DNA of 33,714 nucleotides from Xylanivirga thermophila (GTDB taxonomy: Bacteria; Bacillota; Clostridia; Caldicoprobacterales; Xylanivirgaceae), in NCBI RefSeq assembly GCF_004138105.1, contig NZ_RXHQ01000030.1:1-33714 (forward strand), given 5' to 3'. Under the pieces are notes generated by a model. That model was not told the DNA's origin. It did not search any database and saw nothing but the letters and a program-made list of their open reading frames with translations. The position numbers and the translations under genes are program-made. The number at the start of each line of letters is the position of its first letter. Positions within the stretch are counted from its first letter, which is position 1. Of this stretch, positions 16,301 to 25,587 are shown one piece after another.

Positions 16301-19300
16301 ACGTTCTGTCCCAGGCCTGACCTTTATATTTGCAATAGCTGCACCGTCTTTTATTTCCTTGAAATCTATTTGCCCATCCTTTACTCCTGTATACCAAACC
16401 CAAATATTCCATCCTCCATAATCCCCATCAGGCCTTATATATTTAAAACGTATTATATTCTCTATATATGGGATAACTTTTATAGATTTGGTGCACTCTA
16501 TATTCCCTGTCTTAGCGGTAATAATTACAGTTCCAGGCTTGATACCGGTTACCTGACCTTTAAAATCCACTTTAGCTATAGATGGATCTGATGATTCCCA
16601 TTGTATTTGGGTATTAGACATAGGTTTTCCAAATTGATCTAGTACCTTTGCAGATAGTATAATGGATTTAGTCTCAAACACCTCGTCAGATCCTGTTATG
16701 GATATACGTTCAGGATACAAAGACCCTACAGTTACATTTATATCTACAGATAATTCATCATGATAGACTGTTATAACCGTTTTACCTGCAGTATTGCCCG
16801 TAATTTGCCCATACTGATTAACTGAGGCAATCTCTGGATTAGCTGATTTCCAATTTAGCTGTACATCATTTAACAATCTTCCATACTGATCCTTTATAAA
16901 GGCAGTTACAGATTTTGATTTCCTTGGCTCTATACCTATATTATCCGATGAAACTTCTATAGACGTAGGTAATTGAATATATTCCTGTTTCTCATCATAA
17001 AGTACCGTCAAAGAAATTGGCTTAACCTGTATTTTATCCCCTTCAACGGTCCTGATTGTTTCAACTCCAGCTTTTTCGTGATCTACTACTATATTCCAGC
17101 TGGTACTAAAGGGTAATTGGACTTCTTGTTCTTCATCACTTCCATTGTATACTACCACTATATTTTTCCATGGATCATTATTTGCATACTCTTTTATTTG
17201 ATATACTACTATATCATTATTTGCTCTGCAAATAACCAAATTATTCTCTATAGCTTCCTTAGTATTCATCCTGAATGCAGGATGTTCTTTTCTAAGCTTT
17301 ATAATCCCTCTATAATAGTCAAATACAGGCTTAAACATTGCCTTGTTCTGCCAACTTATTTTATTTATAGCATCAGGACTTTTATAGCTGTTATGATCGC
17401 CATATTTTGTCCTTAAAATCTCATCCCCAGCCTGTATAAAAGGAACGCCCTGGGAGGTTAATACTATCCCATTTGCCAGTATGGAACGCTTTACCGTTTC
17501 ATTTTCCATTACATTATCCAAATCTACATTTTTATAGGGATCTGAATTATCTAAGCCCTGACTCTTTATAATCTTATCCCATAGGTTTAGATTGTCATGA
17601 CACGTGATATAATTTATTGTCTCTGTTGGACTATCGGTAAAATCATCTATTGCTCCCCTTATACCATTTACAATATCCTGTTCCTTGCCTGATTCTCCTG
17701 TAGCAAATCCCTTTGTAGCATCGTCATTTCCACCCTTTATTGCATTTCTAAAATTATCATTAAATACGGCAAACCCCTTACCCTTTTGCTTACCTTTAGT
17801 AGTTTGATATTCAACTGGAAGTGGTGAACCTCCTGCCTGCCACGGTTCTCCATATATAAAGATAGAAGGATCTATATCCTTTAGCTCCTGAGTAATTTCT
17901 GTCATGGTTTGGTTGTCTATAAGTCCCATAAGATCAAATCTAAATCCGTCAACCCCATATTCCTTTACCCAATACTTTACAGAATCCTTTATATATTTTT
18001 TCACCATTGCCCGTTCTGTAGCTATCTCATTTCCACAACCTGATCCATTGGTATACTTACCATTATCATCGGTACGATAGAAAAAGCCCGGTACTACTGC
18101 ATCGAACGGAGATTGACCCGTTGTATATGTATGATTATAGACAACATCCATTATTACCCTTATTCCATTGTCATGAAGCACTTGTACCATTTGTTTAAAC
18201 TCTTCAATGCGCTTTTTAGGATCAGTTGGATCAGTAGAATATGAACCTTCCGGGGCATTATAATTTTGCGGATCATACCCCCAGTTATATTTAGGCTTAG
18301 AACTATCAGGATTATCTACTTGAAGCTCGTCAATTGTTTTAAAATCAAATACGGGTAAAAGATGCACATGTGTTATACCCAAATCCTTCAAGTGTGCTAT
18401 ACCTGTATAAATATCCTCAGGACCCTTTGTATCATTTTCTGTAAGCGCAAGGAATTTACCTTTATTCTCCATTCCTGAATTTTCGTCTATTGAAAAATCC
18501 CTTACGTGCAGCTCATATATTACAGCATCAGTGGGAGATACAAAAGCAGGCTTTTTATATGGGGCAAACCCCTCTGGATCAGTACTTTTTAAATCTACTA
18601 TAGCACTTCTTTGACCATTTGCAGATACTGCTTTTGCATAGGGATCTACCGCATAATTAACTATATTGTTTGCAAATTCTACTTTATACATATAGAATTT
18701 ACCGTTTAAATCACCATCTACTTTTATCTGCCATATTCCCTTATCTGCAGGCTGCATTTCCATCTCTTTGCCACTACTATGGTCAATTACCTCTCCCGCC
18801 CCATTATACTCTCCGGCATTGTCATATAACACCAGACTAACCAATTTGGCAGTTGGTGCCCATAACTTAAAAATACTTGCATCATTATTATAGGTAACAC
18901 CTAAATCGTCCCCATTATAATAAAACTCTTGTTGATCTAAAATACCGCGCATGATAGCTGAACATGGTTCAAAACGATCTGAACCTATTTGATAAATACG
19001 AGATACATCTATTTGAACATTAGGATCTAAAATCAACTTTGCCCTATTGTCATCTATCTTTTTTACTTCTTTTATTTCTAATTCTTGTCCCTGATCATCC
19101 ATTACATAAAAAGAATTTAACTCTTCGTCTGATAATTGTCTTGTAGTCAAGATATCAATTTCAGTCAAATTATCAAATATTGCTGATACTACCTTAGCAG
19201 ATGCCCCTTGTTGTAACCCCATTTTAATACTAACATTAACGGGATGCTCTATAGAATTTATAATGTTCTTTTGCCTTAAATCAGCAACAAAAACGACATA

Positions 19301-20293
19301 TTCTAAGTCTTTAGATATGGTAAGTTCATAGTTTTTAGCTTCAGGCGGGAGGCCTCCTCCATCCCAGCTATAATTTTCTATTCCCTTATATTCATATGTC
19401 CCTTTAGGGAGTAATGCAGTAAATGCTAATTCATAATCAGATATTTGATAAAATTCAAATCCCCTAAGTTGATTATCCCATTGTGTATCATCGGTTATTT
19501 TTTCATCAATGCCTTTACGTATAGGGCCTATAAGAGATACAATATCTTTAATTTCTGGATTTCTTATAGAATCATATACAACACCTTCAATAGTATTTGC
19601 TAAAAACACTACTAATCCACTAGATTTAATATTAATTACAATATTATTTCCGTCTTCCCCTAATTCTCCATTGCCCCACCCATGATTAAATGCTATCTTA
19701 TATTCCAAATTACCTGCACCTAATTCAAATACTCCCCTATAAAAACCCCCACCTATATATTCTAGATCAAAGTTAGTATCAGCAGGATCCCATGCCCGTC
19801 CATTCTCCGTCATCCCTTCTAGACTGCCAACCAAAGTAGCACTTTGTCTAAATTGATCAAGGTTATTTATAGAGTCATATAATTTCTTGTTGTTATTATC
19901 AAATCTAAAATGGACTATTTGATCCGTATCCAAAGCTATTTTTGCATTGCCGTTATCCCCAGTATTTACATTTCCGTTTGCATTTGCATAGTTTTGATCC
20001 CAGCTTCCATTTAAGGCTACTTTGTAATAATATACCCCTGCATCTAATGGCATCGAAATTTCATAGATATTATTAAAATACTGTCTCATGACACCATTGG
20101 GATTTTTAGGATTCCAATTCGAGCCCATGGAATTTTTCTCAAAAAAGTCCCCTACTATGGTTACCATATCAAGCTTTTCATCATTCGCTTCTTGTCCAAA
20201 TGCGACAACTTGAGGTATATTGCAAACCAAAATGGCAAATACCATTAATGTACACAACACTCTATTTAACATGGCTCTAACATTAATTTTCAT
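13385..20293 (-). CDS. Giant bifunctional amylopullulanase: type I pullulanase + alpha-amylase, ChW repeats
   Basis: Secreted 2302-residue enzyme. Signal peptide 1-31 (QVVA). Three X25-like starch modules occupy about 40-345. A CBM48-like region precedes the first GH13 domain (about 590-1000): YNWGYDP near 670, DVVYNH, FRFDLMG with the nucleophile near 785, YGEPW near 815, and TCHDN near 900, a type I pullulanase acting on alpha-1,6 bonds. Two BIG2 Ig-like domains (about 1107-1277) and a CBM41 (RPDGDYGGWNIWVWY) follow. A second GH13 domain (about 1584-2000) shows DVVINH, FRVDTVKH, IGEYFG and SSHDEDG, an alpha-1,4 amylase. A proline/glutamate linker leads to three ChW repeats (about 2116-2302), thought to hold proteins at the cell surface. 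Both domains keep their catalytic residues. Confidence 0.93.
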   Translation of the reverse strand: MKINVRAMLNRVLCTLMVFAILVCNIPQVVAFGQEANDEKLDMVTIVGDFFEKNSMGSNWNPKNPNGVMRQYFNNIYEISMPLDAGVYYYKVALNGSWDQNYANANGNVNTGDNGNAKIALDTDQIVHFRFDNNNKKLYDSINNLDQFRQSATLVGSLEGMTENGRAWDPADTNFDLEYIGGGFYRGVFELGAGNLEYKIAFNHGWGNGELGEDGNNIVINIKSSGLVVFLANTIEGVVYDSIRNPEIKDIVSLIGPIRKGIDEKITDDTQWDNQLRGFEFYQISDYELAFTALLPKGTYEYKGIENYSWDGGGLPPEAKNYELTISKDLEYVVFVADLRQKNIINSIEHPVNVSIKMGLQQGASAKVVSAIFDNLTEIDILTTRQLSDEELNSFYVMDDQGQELEIKEVKKIDDNRAKLILDPNVQIDVSRIYQIGSDRFEPCSAIMRGILDQQEFYYNGDDLGVTYNNDASIFKLWAPTAKLVSLVLYDNAGEYNGAGEVIDHSSGKEMEMQPADKGIWQIKVDGDLNGKFYMYKVEFANNIVNYAVDPYAKAVSANGQRSAIVDLKSTDPEGFAPYKKPAFVSPTDAVIYELHVRDFSIDENSGMENKGKFLALTENDTKGPEDIYTGIAHLKDLGITHVHLLPVFDFKTIDELQVDNPDSSKPKYNWGYDPQNYNAPEGSYSTDPTDPKKRIEEFKQMVQVLHDNGIRVIMDVVYNHTYTTGQSPFDAVVPGFFYRTDDNGKYTNGSGCGNEIATERAMVKKYIKDSVKYWVKEYGVDGFRFDLMGLIDNQTMTEITQELKDIDPSIFIYGEPWQAGGSPLPVEYQTTKGKQKGKGFAVFNDNFRNAIKGGNDDATKGFATGESGKEQDIVNGIRGAIDDFTDSPTETINYITCHDNLNLWDKIIKSQGLDNSDPYKNVDLDNVMENETVKRSILANGIVLTSQGVPFIQAGDEILRTKYGDHNSYKSPDAINKISWQNKAMFKPVFDYYRGIIKLRKEHPAFRMNTKEAIENNLVICRANNDIVVYQIKEYANNDPWKNIVVVYNGSDEEQEVQLPFSTSWNIVVDHEKAGVETIRTVEGDKIQVKPISLTVLYDEKQEYIQLPTSIEVSSDNIGIEPRKSKSVTAFIKDQYGRLLNDVQLNWKSANPEIASVNQYGQITGNTAGKTVITVYHDELSVDINVTVGSLYPERISITGSDEVFETKSIILSAKVLDQFGKPMSNTQIQWESSDPSIAKVDFKGQVTGIKPGTVIITAKTGNIECTKSIKVIPYIENIIRFKYIRPDGDYGGWNIWVWYTGVKDGQIDFKEIKDGAAIANIKVRPGTERVGFVLRKGTDWEEKDAYSADRYIDIDKNELITKVTVRSGVGEFKQPQSITGPEFKDGKIIFYYRDSDLYSQDLMHTVDEVKLKITDPKAESGYKFYDMSYSEENEYFYCPFEPNADVERYEYSFTVRYQDGSEKEFTDPYNPDSYVEYKIPDFNIASDIQPNAIDYTQNAVVSIQLSNNIVKPREIYLNLTELGGEEEYPIDVELMKGTIAVKDTILAGDKNIPITVVDEYGNKHIKNAKITIKPRVIKDAGDFDWDESVIYFLLTDRFMNGDTSNDDPNGEQYDKNHPETYHGGDLKGITKKLDYLKDLGVNTIWITPIVDNIDFNKGVDFTNLPENQRYQYGYHGYWAQDFTNLDEHLGILEDLHELIDEAHNKDMKIMVDVVINHAGYGLKPGDEKQWGHLSNFPSKKVQDKFYIDINGETSSMFRDGGSDEVKGELAGLPDFMTEIPEVRDQIIKWQTDWLDKAKTKNGNTIDCFRVDTVKHVEDTTWKAFKNRLTEKAPNFKLIGEYFGASIDNAFNTQLDRGQMDSLLDFEFKNKARAFTQGKIDEVEEYLEYRNKKLTNTATLGQFLSSHDEDGFLYSVGGDINKLKVASTLQITAKGQPIIYYGEELGLTGKNADDMSKGEFSENRYDMDWSRLDNKEYISIYEHYKTLLNIRRDYSKIFAKGNREKVAGSDTEQYLVFKRSYCDECIYTGINLKNNSKQVSIQTQYPSNTVVEDLYSSKTYTVKDGGNLTFELPSADAGGTAILVVKNNGKPEKPIVPVEPEEPEESEVPEKEWVLAEDITINGKGHIQGIGDIKDENIKDIFMLGTVGKRKHLEGFILEFKGLPSDMMVVYRAHIQTYSDMPNKKYDKGDGIWKDDKGAWWKKQGFYLGTKGERRRVEGIELMLVDKNTDKAYKGYSIEYQVHMQGYGWGIDDKNNDLRDDGSINDSFDKWAKDGAFAGTRGDKRRTEAIRIRILKEEIKG

Positions 20294-20358
20294 AGCAAGT
20301 TGGCCTCCCTCTTAATAATTCATAATATTTTAAAACACAATTTCAAAGGGCTCCTATG

Positions 20359-21834
20359 CTATTTTGATGTAAGAATTATATATTCCCATGATTTGAGATT
20401 TAATGTTTGATCTTTGGCTAAATCAAATGGTTCATCTAAAAAGAAAGATAGATAGGCTCCTGCATAATCTTCAAAATTTATATCAGCAGTAACTGCATTC
20501 GATGATAGATTAAAAATAGCAACAACTTTGTTTTTATCCTTTTCTCTTACAAAAGCCAGTATGTTTTTATCTGTCGATTCAATGATGTGAATGTTTCCCC
20601 CGTCTTTTCCATTCCACAGTGCAGGATTTTCTTTTTTAAGAGTAATAAGATTTTTATAAAAATCCTGCATAGTCAAATTGCCCCAATCGATCTCATCCTT
20701 TTCAAAAAACTCCAATCTTTTATCCAATCCTGCCTCTTGCCCAGAATATATAAGTGGTATACCAGGCACCACAAAAGTCAATACAGCCATGGCCTTTACT
20801 GCATCTCCCAATCTTTCATATTCAGTCCCAGACCAAGAATTTTCATCATGATTCGATGTAAAATTCATCGGATAGGTTCCTTTGGGATAAAGTGCCTGTG
20901 TTCTTTTTAAATTTGTTTCTATATATTTTGCATTGTTTTGTCCCTTTGCAACCTTATTCATAATATGATGCAATTCCCAGCCGTAATTGACATTAAAAGC
21001 CTGATTTAGGAGTGTAAACATCCTGTCATCTTCAGCCAACATATAAACAGGTTTTATTGTGTCCAGTTCACCGCGAACCGTTTCCCAAAAATCCTTTGGA
21101 ACTCCATTGGCATAATCAGCTCTAAATCCATCAACCCCAATCTCTTTAACCCAAAATTTCATGGCATCTAGCATGGCCTTGCGCATATCTTGGTTATTAT
21201 AGTTTAAATCGGCCACATCCGTCCAGTCAGTTCCTAGAGGGTGAATTATATTCCCATCAGCATTTTGGGTATACCAGTCTGGATTATTCTCAATCCATAC
21301 ATTATCCCAGCCAGTATGATTTGCTACCCAATCCAACAATACTTTAAAACCCATATCATGACATTTGTCGACAAGCTCCTTAAAGTCTTCCATAGTTCCA
21401 AATTCAGGATTTACATCCGTATAGTCTTTGACAGCATAATAGGAACCTAGTGTACCTTTTCGATTTTTTTCAGATATGGGGTAGATTGGCATAAACCACA
21501 AAACATCTACACCCATCTCCTTTAAACGAGGTAGATGTGCTTCAAAAGCTTTAAAAGTACCCTCTTTAGTATATTGCCTTACATTTACTTCATAGATTAC
21601 TGCGTTTTTTGACCATTCTGGTATGTTTACTTTTGAAACTTTTTGTTTGACATTATTAGAGTTTTTATCTGTTTGAGGCACTTTCTCCTTTTCCGATTTA
21701 TCTTCTTTTATTACATTTTTATTTTGAGTAGACTCTCCTTTAGATAATGTATTTGACTTTTGAGAAGGCTGACAGGAAACTAGATTAATTACTAAAATAA
21801 CAATCATAAACCATATAAATATCATCCGTTTCAT
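20359..21834 (-). CDS. Secreted GH13 alpha-amylase lipoprotein
   Basis: Lipoprotein of 491 residues with lipobox LVSC (Cys21), then a lysine/serine-rich linker to about 75. A single GH13 barrel follows: LDWVANH near 168, GFRADYANG near 240 (Asp nucleophile), LAEDDR near 266 (acid/base Glu), and TSNHDENSW near 327. A short C-terminal beta domain ends the chain. It should cleave alpha-1,4 bonds of starch or maltodextrins outside the membrane, next to the permeases. The ATG at 21834 has GGAGG eight bases upstream. It lies between malG and the giant pullulanase gene, with an operator-like palindrome just before it. Subfamily is not resolved. Confidence 0.9.
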   Translation of the reverse strand: MKRMIFIWFMIVILVINLVSCQPSQKSNTLSKGESTQNKNVIKEDKSEKEKVPQTDKNSNNVKQKVSKVNIPEWSKNAVIYEVNVRQYTKEGTFKAFEAHLPRLKEMGVDVLWFMPIYPISEKNRKGTLGSYYAVKDYTDVNPEFGTMEDFKELVDKCHDMGFKVLLDWVANHTGWDNVWIENNPDWYTQNADGNIIHPLGTDWTDVADLNYNNQDMRKAMLDAMKFWVKEIGVDGFRADYANGVPKDFWETVRGELDTIKPVYMLAEDDRMFTLLNQAFNVNYGWELHHIMNKVAKGQNNAKYIETNLKRTQALYPKGTYPMNFTSNHDENSWSGTEYERLGDAVKAMAVLTFVVPGIPLIYSGQEAGLDKRLEFFEKDEIDWGNLTMQDFYKNLITLKKENPALWNGKDGGNIHIIESTDKNILAFVREKDKNKVVAIFNLSSNAVTADINFEDYAGAYLSFFLDEPFDLAKDQTLNLKSWEYIILTSK

Positions 21835-21861
21835 ATGATAAAGCCTCCATATTACATATAC

Positions 21862-21882
21862 TATTTAAACCCGGTTTAAATA
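21862..21882. promoter_or_regulatory. Operator-like palindrome upstream of the amylase gene
   Basis: A 21-base perfect odd palindrome: TATTTAAACC, one central base, GGTTTAAATA. Eighteen bases of it match a site upstream of the second binding-protein gene (28791-28808) at 16 positions. Two copies beside genes of one pathway, with a LacI regulator nearby, suggest a shared operator. Confidence 0.5.
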
Positions 21883-21890
21883 TTTTTATG

Positions 21891-21920
21891 AATGCGGTAA
21901 AGTTTAAACTTTACCGCATT
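21891..21920. other. 30-base perfect palindrome between malG and amylase
   Basis: AATGCGGTAAAGTTT is followed directly by its exact complement. As RNA it forms a very stable hairpin right after the malG stop. The downstream tail is A-rich on the minus strand rather than U-rich, so full termination is doubtful. A processing or stabilising hairpin is likelier. Confidence 0.75.
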
Positions 21921-21926
21921 TAATCA

Positions 21927-22811
21927 TCATTGTTTGTTTGCTCCCGCCATCATTCCCTCTAATAAATAGCGCTGCATATTTACATATATTATTGTAATTG
22001 GAACTGCCACAAGTACTGCCCCTGCTGCAAACATGGTAAAGTTATTATTTGTATTTCCAGAAATCAAATCAAAAAGCCCTATGGCAAGAGTCTTCTTTTT
22101 ATCGCTGCTTAGTATTAATCTAGGAAATATGAAATCCATCCATGGTGCCATAAACTGGGTAAGAGCTACAAAGGTAGTAATAGGCTTCATAAGAGGCAGA
22201 ATAATCTTCGTGAATATGGTCATATTTGATGCACCATCTATCTTGGCTGCCTCATCAAAGCTCTTCGGTATAGATGACATATATCCTTTTACAAGCCAAG
22301 TATTGTAGGGAATCTGTCCAGCCGCATAGACCAATATGAGCCCAAGATGACTATCTAAGAGCTTCATTTGCCAAAGTAGCATATATATAGCAATCATGCC
22401 CATAAAACTTGGAAACATTTGAAGGACTAGTATACTTAAAAGTGCAGGCTTTTTGGCTTTAAATTTAAATCGAGAAAATACATATCCTGTACTTACACTA
22501 AGTATTACAGATAAAGCCATATTAGCTACGGCTATCTTAAGCGTATTTAAATACCAATTACCAAATTTCGTTGCTGTGAATAATTTTTTATAGTGTTTGA
22601 TAGTAGGGTTTTTAGGTATGGCAGTGGCTGACAACAAACTACTAGATGGATTAAAAGATGAACCTACTATCCATACTATAGGCGCTATAACCGCTAGGGC
22701 AACTATTATAAGCACTATATATATCAAAAGATTGATAAGTATATCTGATACTCGTACTTTTTTATTAACTTGAACCGAACTTCGTTTTTGTACAGACAAA
22801 TCTCCCCTCAT
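21927..22811 (-). CDS. malG: Maltose/maltodextrin ABC transporter permease, MalG type
   Basis: Inner-membrane permease of 294 residues with about six helices. It carries the EAA coupling loop EAAKIDGASNMTIFTKIILP, the cytoplasmic helix that docks the ATPase. It resembles MalG of the CUT1 sugar family, with NTLKIAVANM, YNTWLVKGYM and the C-terminal RYLLEGMMAGANKQ. Its ATG overlaps the malF stop by four bases. With malF and the binding protein it forms one importer for malto-oligosaccharides. No ATPase gene is in the window, so a shared MsmX/MalK-type ATPase elsewhere is assumed. Confidence 0.92.
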   Translation of the reverse strand: MRGDLSVQKRSSVQVNKKVRVSDILINLLIYIVLIIVALAVIAPIVWIVGSSFNPSSSLLSATAIPKNPTIKHYKKLFTATKFGNWYLNTLKIAVANMALSVILSVSTGYVFSRFKFKAKKPALLSILVLQMFPSFMGMIAIYMLLWQMKLLDSHLGLILVYAAGQIPYNTWLVKGYMSSIPKSFDEAAKIDGASNMTIFTKIILPLMKPITTFVALTQFMAPWMDFIFPRLILSSDKKKTLAIGLFDLISGNTNNNFTMFAAGAVLVAVPITIIYVNMQRYLLEGMMAGANKQ

Positions 22812-24106
22812 AGCATTTCCTCCTCTTTAAAGGATTGGGTTTTTAAAAAGTTCCAAGCTGATATGGACCCTACAATCAAGAATATGAGTATTGACATTAC
22901 AGAGGCCATGCTAAATTGCTTATTATTTAAAGTCATCTTATATATCCATGTTATAAATATATCTGTATGACCCGCAAATTTATAAGATGGATTTATAGGA
23001 TTGCCCTCAGTTAGGAAGTATATAACATTGAAGTTATTAAAGTTATGGGCGAATGACATTATGATAAGGGGGGCTGTAGAATATAGCACCAATGGAATGG
23101 TTATATGCCAAAACCTCTGACCTCCTGTAGCCCCATCAATTTCAGCAGCTTCATATAATGCTGTGTCTATACTAGTCATAACACTTGACATCAATGCCAT
23201 AAAGTATGGAAAACCTAGCCATAAATTTACCATGATAATCGTAAATTTGGCCAATGTAGGATCAGATAGCCAAGGTATATTCTGTTGTATTAGTCCATAT
23301 TTCTTCAATATCTGATTGATAGGACCAAATTGTCCATTAAACAGGCTTCTGAATACTAACAGTGAAATCATCCCAGGAATAGCCCATGGTAGTATATATA
23401 TTGTACGCCAGAATTTCTTAAATTTAACCCTGCTGCTATTTATCAGGGCAGCCATTATAAGCCCCATAAAAAAGCACGAAAAAGTAGACAATACTGCCCA
23501 TAAAACTGTCCAACCTAGTACACCTAAAAAAGTCTGATTCCACATAGGTAGTTTAAATATATTCTTGAAATTTTCAAATCCTACCCAATCTACAAGCTTT
23601 GCAGGTGGTAAATGATCTGGTGAAGAATAATTGGTAAATGCCACGCAAAAACCAAATATAAGAGGTAATACTACCAAAAACAATAGAAATATTCCAGCTG
23701 GTAATAGCATTATATATGCAAAAGATTGATCCCATAAATTTTTAAAATATTCAGCACTATCAGGAACCGGCATGCCATTATCACATAATTTACCCGTCTT
23801 TACTGCATCCTTTATATTTAGGATATATACGAACACTGCAATCAACAATATCATTAGGCAAATTATGCCTTTAACCAGCAATATAATAGAGTTATCACCA
23901 TGTATTACCTTGCCTCCTGCAGTTTTACTTGCGACTTCACCGAGTGTTATAAGTCCCCATATGCCTTGACTAAAATAATCTATATTTATACCCAGTAAAA
24001 TCTGTATAACTAGAAATATTAATCCCTTTAAATATTGCTTATTGTAAATTTGACCTGCTCCCCATATTATTGCAGATAGTATTCCTGCCTTTTTGGATTT
24101 TTTCAT
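22808..24106 (-). CDS. malF: Maltose/maltodextrin ABC transporter permease, MalF type
   Basis: Permease of about 432 residues. Beyond the usual MalF core it has an extra N-terminal membrane region of about 120 residues (IIWGAGQIYNKQYLKG and further helices). The EAA loop is EAAEIDGATGGQRFWHITIP. The stretch DWVGFENFKNIF is typical of MalF proteins. The likely start is the ATG at 24106, nine bases after GGAAAGGAG; an ATG at 24136 is upstream of that ribosome site. It overlaps malG by ATGA and follows the binding-protein gene across a palindromic spacer. Confidence 0.92.
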   Translation of the reverse strand: MKKSKKAGILSAIIWGAGQIYNKQYLKGLIFLVIQILLGINIDYFSQGIWGLITLGEVASKTAGGKVIHGDNSIILLVKGIICLMILLIAVFVYILNIKDAVKTGKLCDNGMPVPDSAEYFKNLWDQSFAYIMLLPAGIFLLFLVVLPLIFGFCVAFTNYSSPDHLPPAKLVDWVGFENFKNIFKLPMWNQTFLGVLGWTVLWAVLSTFSCFFMGLIMAALINSSRVKFKKFWRTIYILPWAIPGMISLLVFRSLFNGQFGPINQILKKYGLIQQNIPWLSDPTLAKFTIIMVNLWLGFPYFMALMSSVMTSIDTALYEAAEIDGATGGQRFWHITIPLVLYSTAPLIIMSFAHNFNNFNVIYFLTEGNPINPSYKFAGHTDIFITWIYKMTLNNKQFSMASVMSILIFLIVGSISAWNFLKTQSFKEEEML

Positions 24107-24149
24107 AGAAAAAATCTCCTTTCCAAGGATCTCCATTCTTTAGATATTC

Positions 24150-24181
24150 AGCTAGAGAAGAGTTTAAACTCTTCTCTAGCT
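24150..24181. other. 32-base perfect palindrome between malE and malF
   Basis: AGCTAGAGAAGAGTTT is followed by its exact complement, five bases after the binding-protein stop. There is no T-run. Such intercistronic hairpins commonly protect the upstream binding-protein message and reduce permease expression. Confidence 0.78.
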
Positions 24182-24186
24182 ATTAT

Positions 24187-25512
24187 TTATTTTCCAATGG
24201 CGGAATAGAATTCTTCCTGCGCCGCCTTAAGTGCCGTTTCAGGATCCTGTATTTCATCCCATACTGCAGTTAGGGCTTTTTTATATGGATCCCATACACT
24301 ACCCATCTCAGCTATCAGAGGCATTGGAATACTACTTTCAGCCTGCTCAGCTACTCCTGCTAAATAAATATCATCTTTAATTTCAGGTAGTTCCTGTGCC
24401 TTTAAGCTTGCAGGTAACTCACGCTTTGTCTCATATAAAATCTTAAGGGCTTCATCACTAGATAAAAACTTTGCAAGTAGTTTAGCTGCATTTGGATACT
24501 CAGTATAAGAGCTAACACATGCAACATCTACAGTTGAAAAGCTAATGGGATAATTACCATTAGGTAATTTAGGTAATTTTGTTATACCAAAGTTTATACC
24601 TGCTCCTTCAAAATCATTTATAGACCATGGCCCAGTTATGGCATAAGCTGCATTACCTCCTGAAAACATGGATGTCATAGCATCCCAATCTGCATCCTGT
24701 GCAGGTACAGGATATAGCTCCTTTAATTTTTGATAAAACTTCATACCCTCAATAGCCTCTTCTGTATCCCAGCCAAGCTGGTCTACATCTTCACCATTAG
24801 AGCCAAACATTTTATATCCATAACCGGCTAGAAAACCATGGTTTTGATAAGGTTCATTTGCCTGCCATACCATAGCAAACTTATTTTGAGATGTATCGTT
24901 AAATTTCTTCGCAAATTCTAACATATCTTCCCATGTCTCTGCAGGCTTATCTACTAAATCCTTGTTATAGAATAGTGCTACTGTCTTGACGCTCAAAGGA
25001 AAACCATATATCTTACCTTTGTAAGTAACAGCTGGAATAGCTGATTCCATAAAGCTTTCCTTCACATAATCTGCGAATAGATCATTTTCCAGTATAAGAC
25101 CCGCTTCTACAGCAACTCCCACCTGATCATGAGCCGTTACAAAAACATCAGCTCCAACTCCTGCAGGTCCATCAAGCTCTAGCTTACTTCGCGCATCAGT
25201 AGTTCCTACATTTTCTACGGTAAGTTCAATATCTGGATATTCCTTGTTCCATGCCTCTACTATCTTTTCATTATAGTCATCGTTGTCCATCCACAATTTC
25301 AATGTTGCTCCATCTTCGGCTACTATGCCTTCAGTAGATTCATCATCTGATGCATCTTCGTCTACATTGTCATTATTTTCTTCCTGTTGCTTCTGATTAT
25401 CACCTTCATCAGGCTTATCTACTTCATTTCCCTTATTGTCATTGGAGCATCCTATAAGTGATAATGATAATAAAAGCATTACCACTAGGATAATAGATAT
25501 ACTTTTTTTCAT
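24187..25512 (-). CDS. malE: Maltose/maltodextrin-binding lipoprotein
   Basis: Solute-binding lipoprotein of 441 residues with lipobox LIGC (Cys22). An acidic, asparagine-rich linker (about 23-62) leads to a family 1 sugar-binding fold. Hallmarks of maltodextrin-binding proteins include LKLWMDND, GADVFVTAHDQVG, YGFPLSVKTVALFYNKDL, and NAAYAITGPWSINDF. It delivers malto-oligosaccharides to the adjacent malFG permeases. The ATG at 25512 has CGGAGGG upstream. A 34-bp repeat precedes the gene, copied upstream of the other binding-protein gene. Cyclodextrin or another alpha-glucan is also a possible ligand. Confidence 0.92.
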   Translation of the reverse strand: MKKSISIILVVMLLLSLSLIGCSNDNKGNEVDKPDEGDNQKQQEENNDNVDEDASDDESTEGIVAEDGATLKLWMDNDDYNEKIVEAWNKEYPDIELTVENVGTTDARSKLELDGPAGVGADVFVTAHDQVGVAVEAGLILENDLFADYVKESFMESAIPAVTYKGKIYGFPLSVKTVALFYNKDLVDKPAETWEDMLEFAKKFNDTSQNKFAMVWQANEPYQNHGFLAGYGYKMFGSNGEDVDQLGWDTEEAIEGMKFYQKLKELYPVPAQDADWDAMTSMFSGGNAAYAITGPWSINDFEGAGINFGITKLPKLPNGNYPISFSTVDVACVSSYTEYPNAAKLLAKFLSSDEALKILYETKRELPASLKAQELPEIKDDIYLAGVAEQAESSIPMPLIAEMGSVWDPYKKALTAVWDEIQDPETALKAAQEEFYSAIGK

Positions 25513-25545
25513 GATAACTCCCTCCGTTATAATTTTTTATTTTTA

Positions 25546-25579
25546 TACACAACACCATTATGGTGGCGTATACATGGTA
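25546..25579. repeat. Direct repeat copy A bracketing the second ABC transporter
   Basis: 34 bases matching copy B at 28850-28884 except for one missing T. It contains the small palindrome CACCATTATGGTG. On the minus strand it begins with TACCATGTA, the same bases that form the last codons and stop of lacI in copy B, so it looks like a copied lacI 3' end. Confidence 0.85.
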
Positions 25580-25587
25580 ATTAGTCA

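Noticed and set aside
15422-17416. Several plus-strand open frames of about 100-140 codons inside the pullulanase gene
   Set aside because: They are antisense to a fully conserved coding frame, have hydrophobic low-complexity products and no ribosome sites or known motifs.
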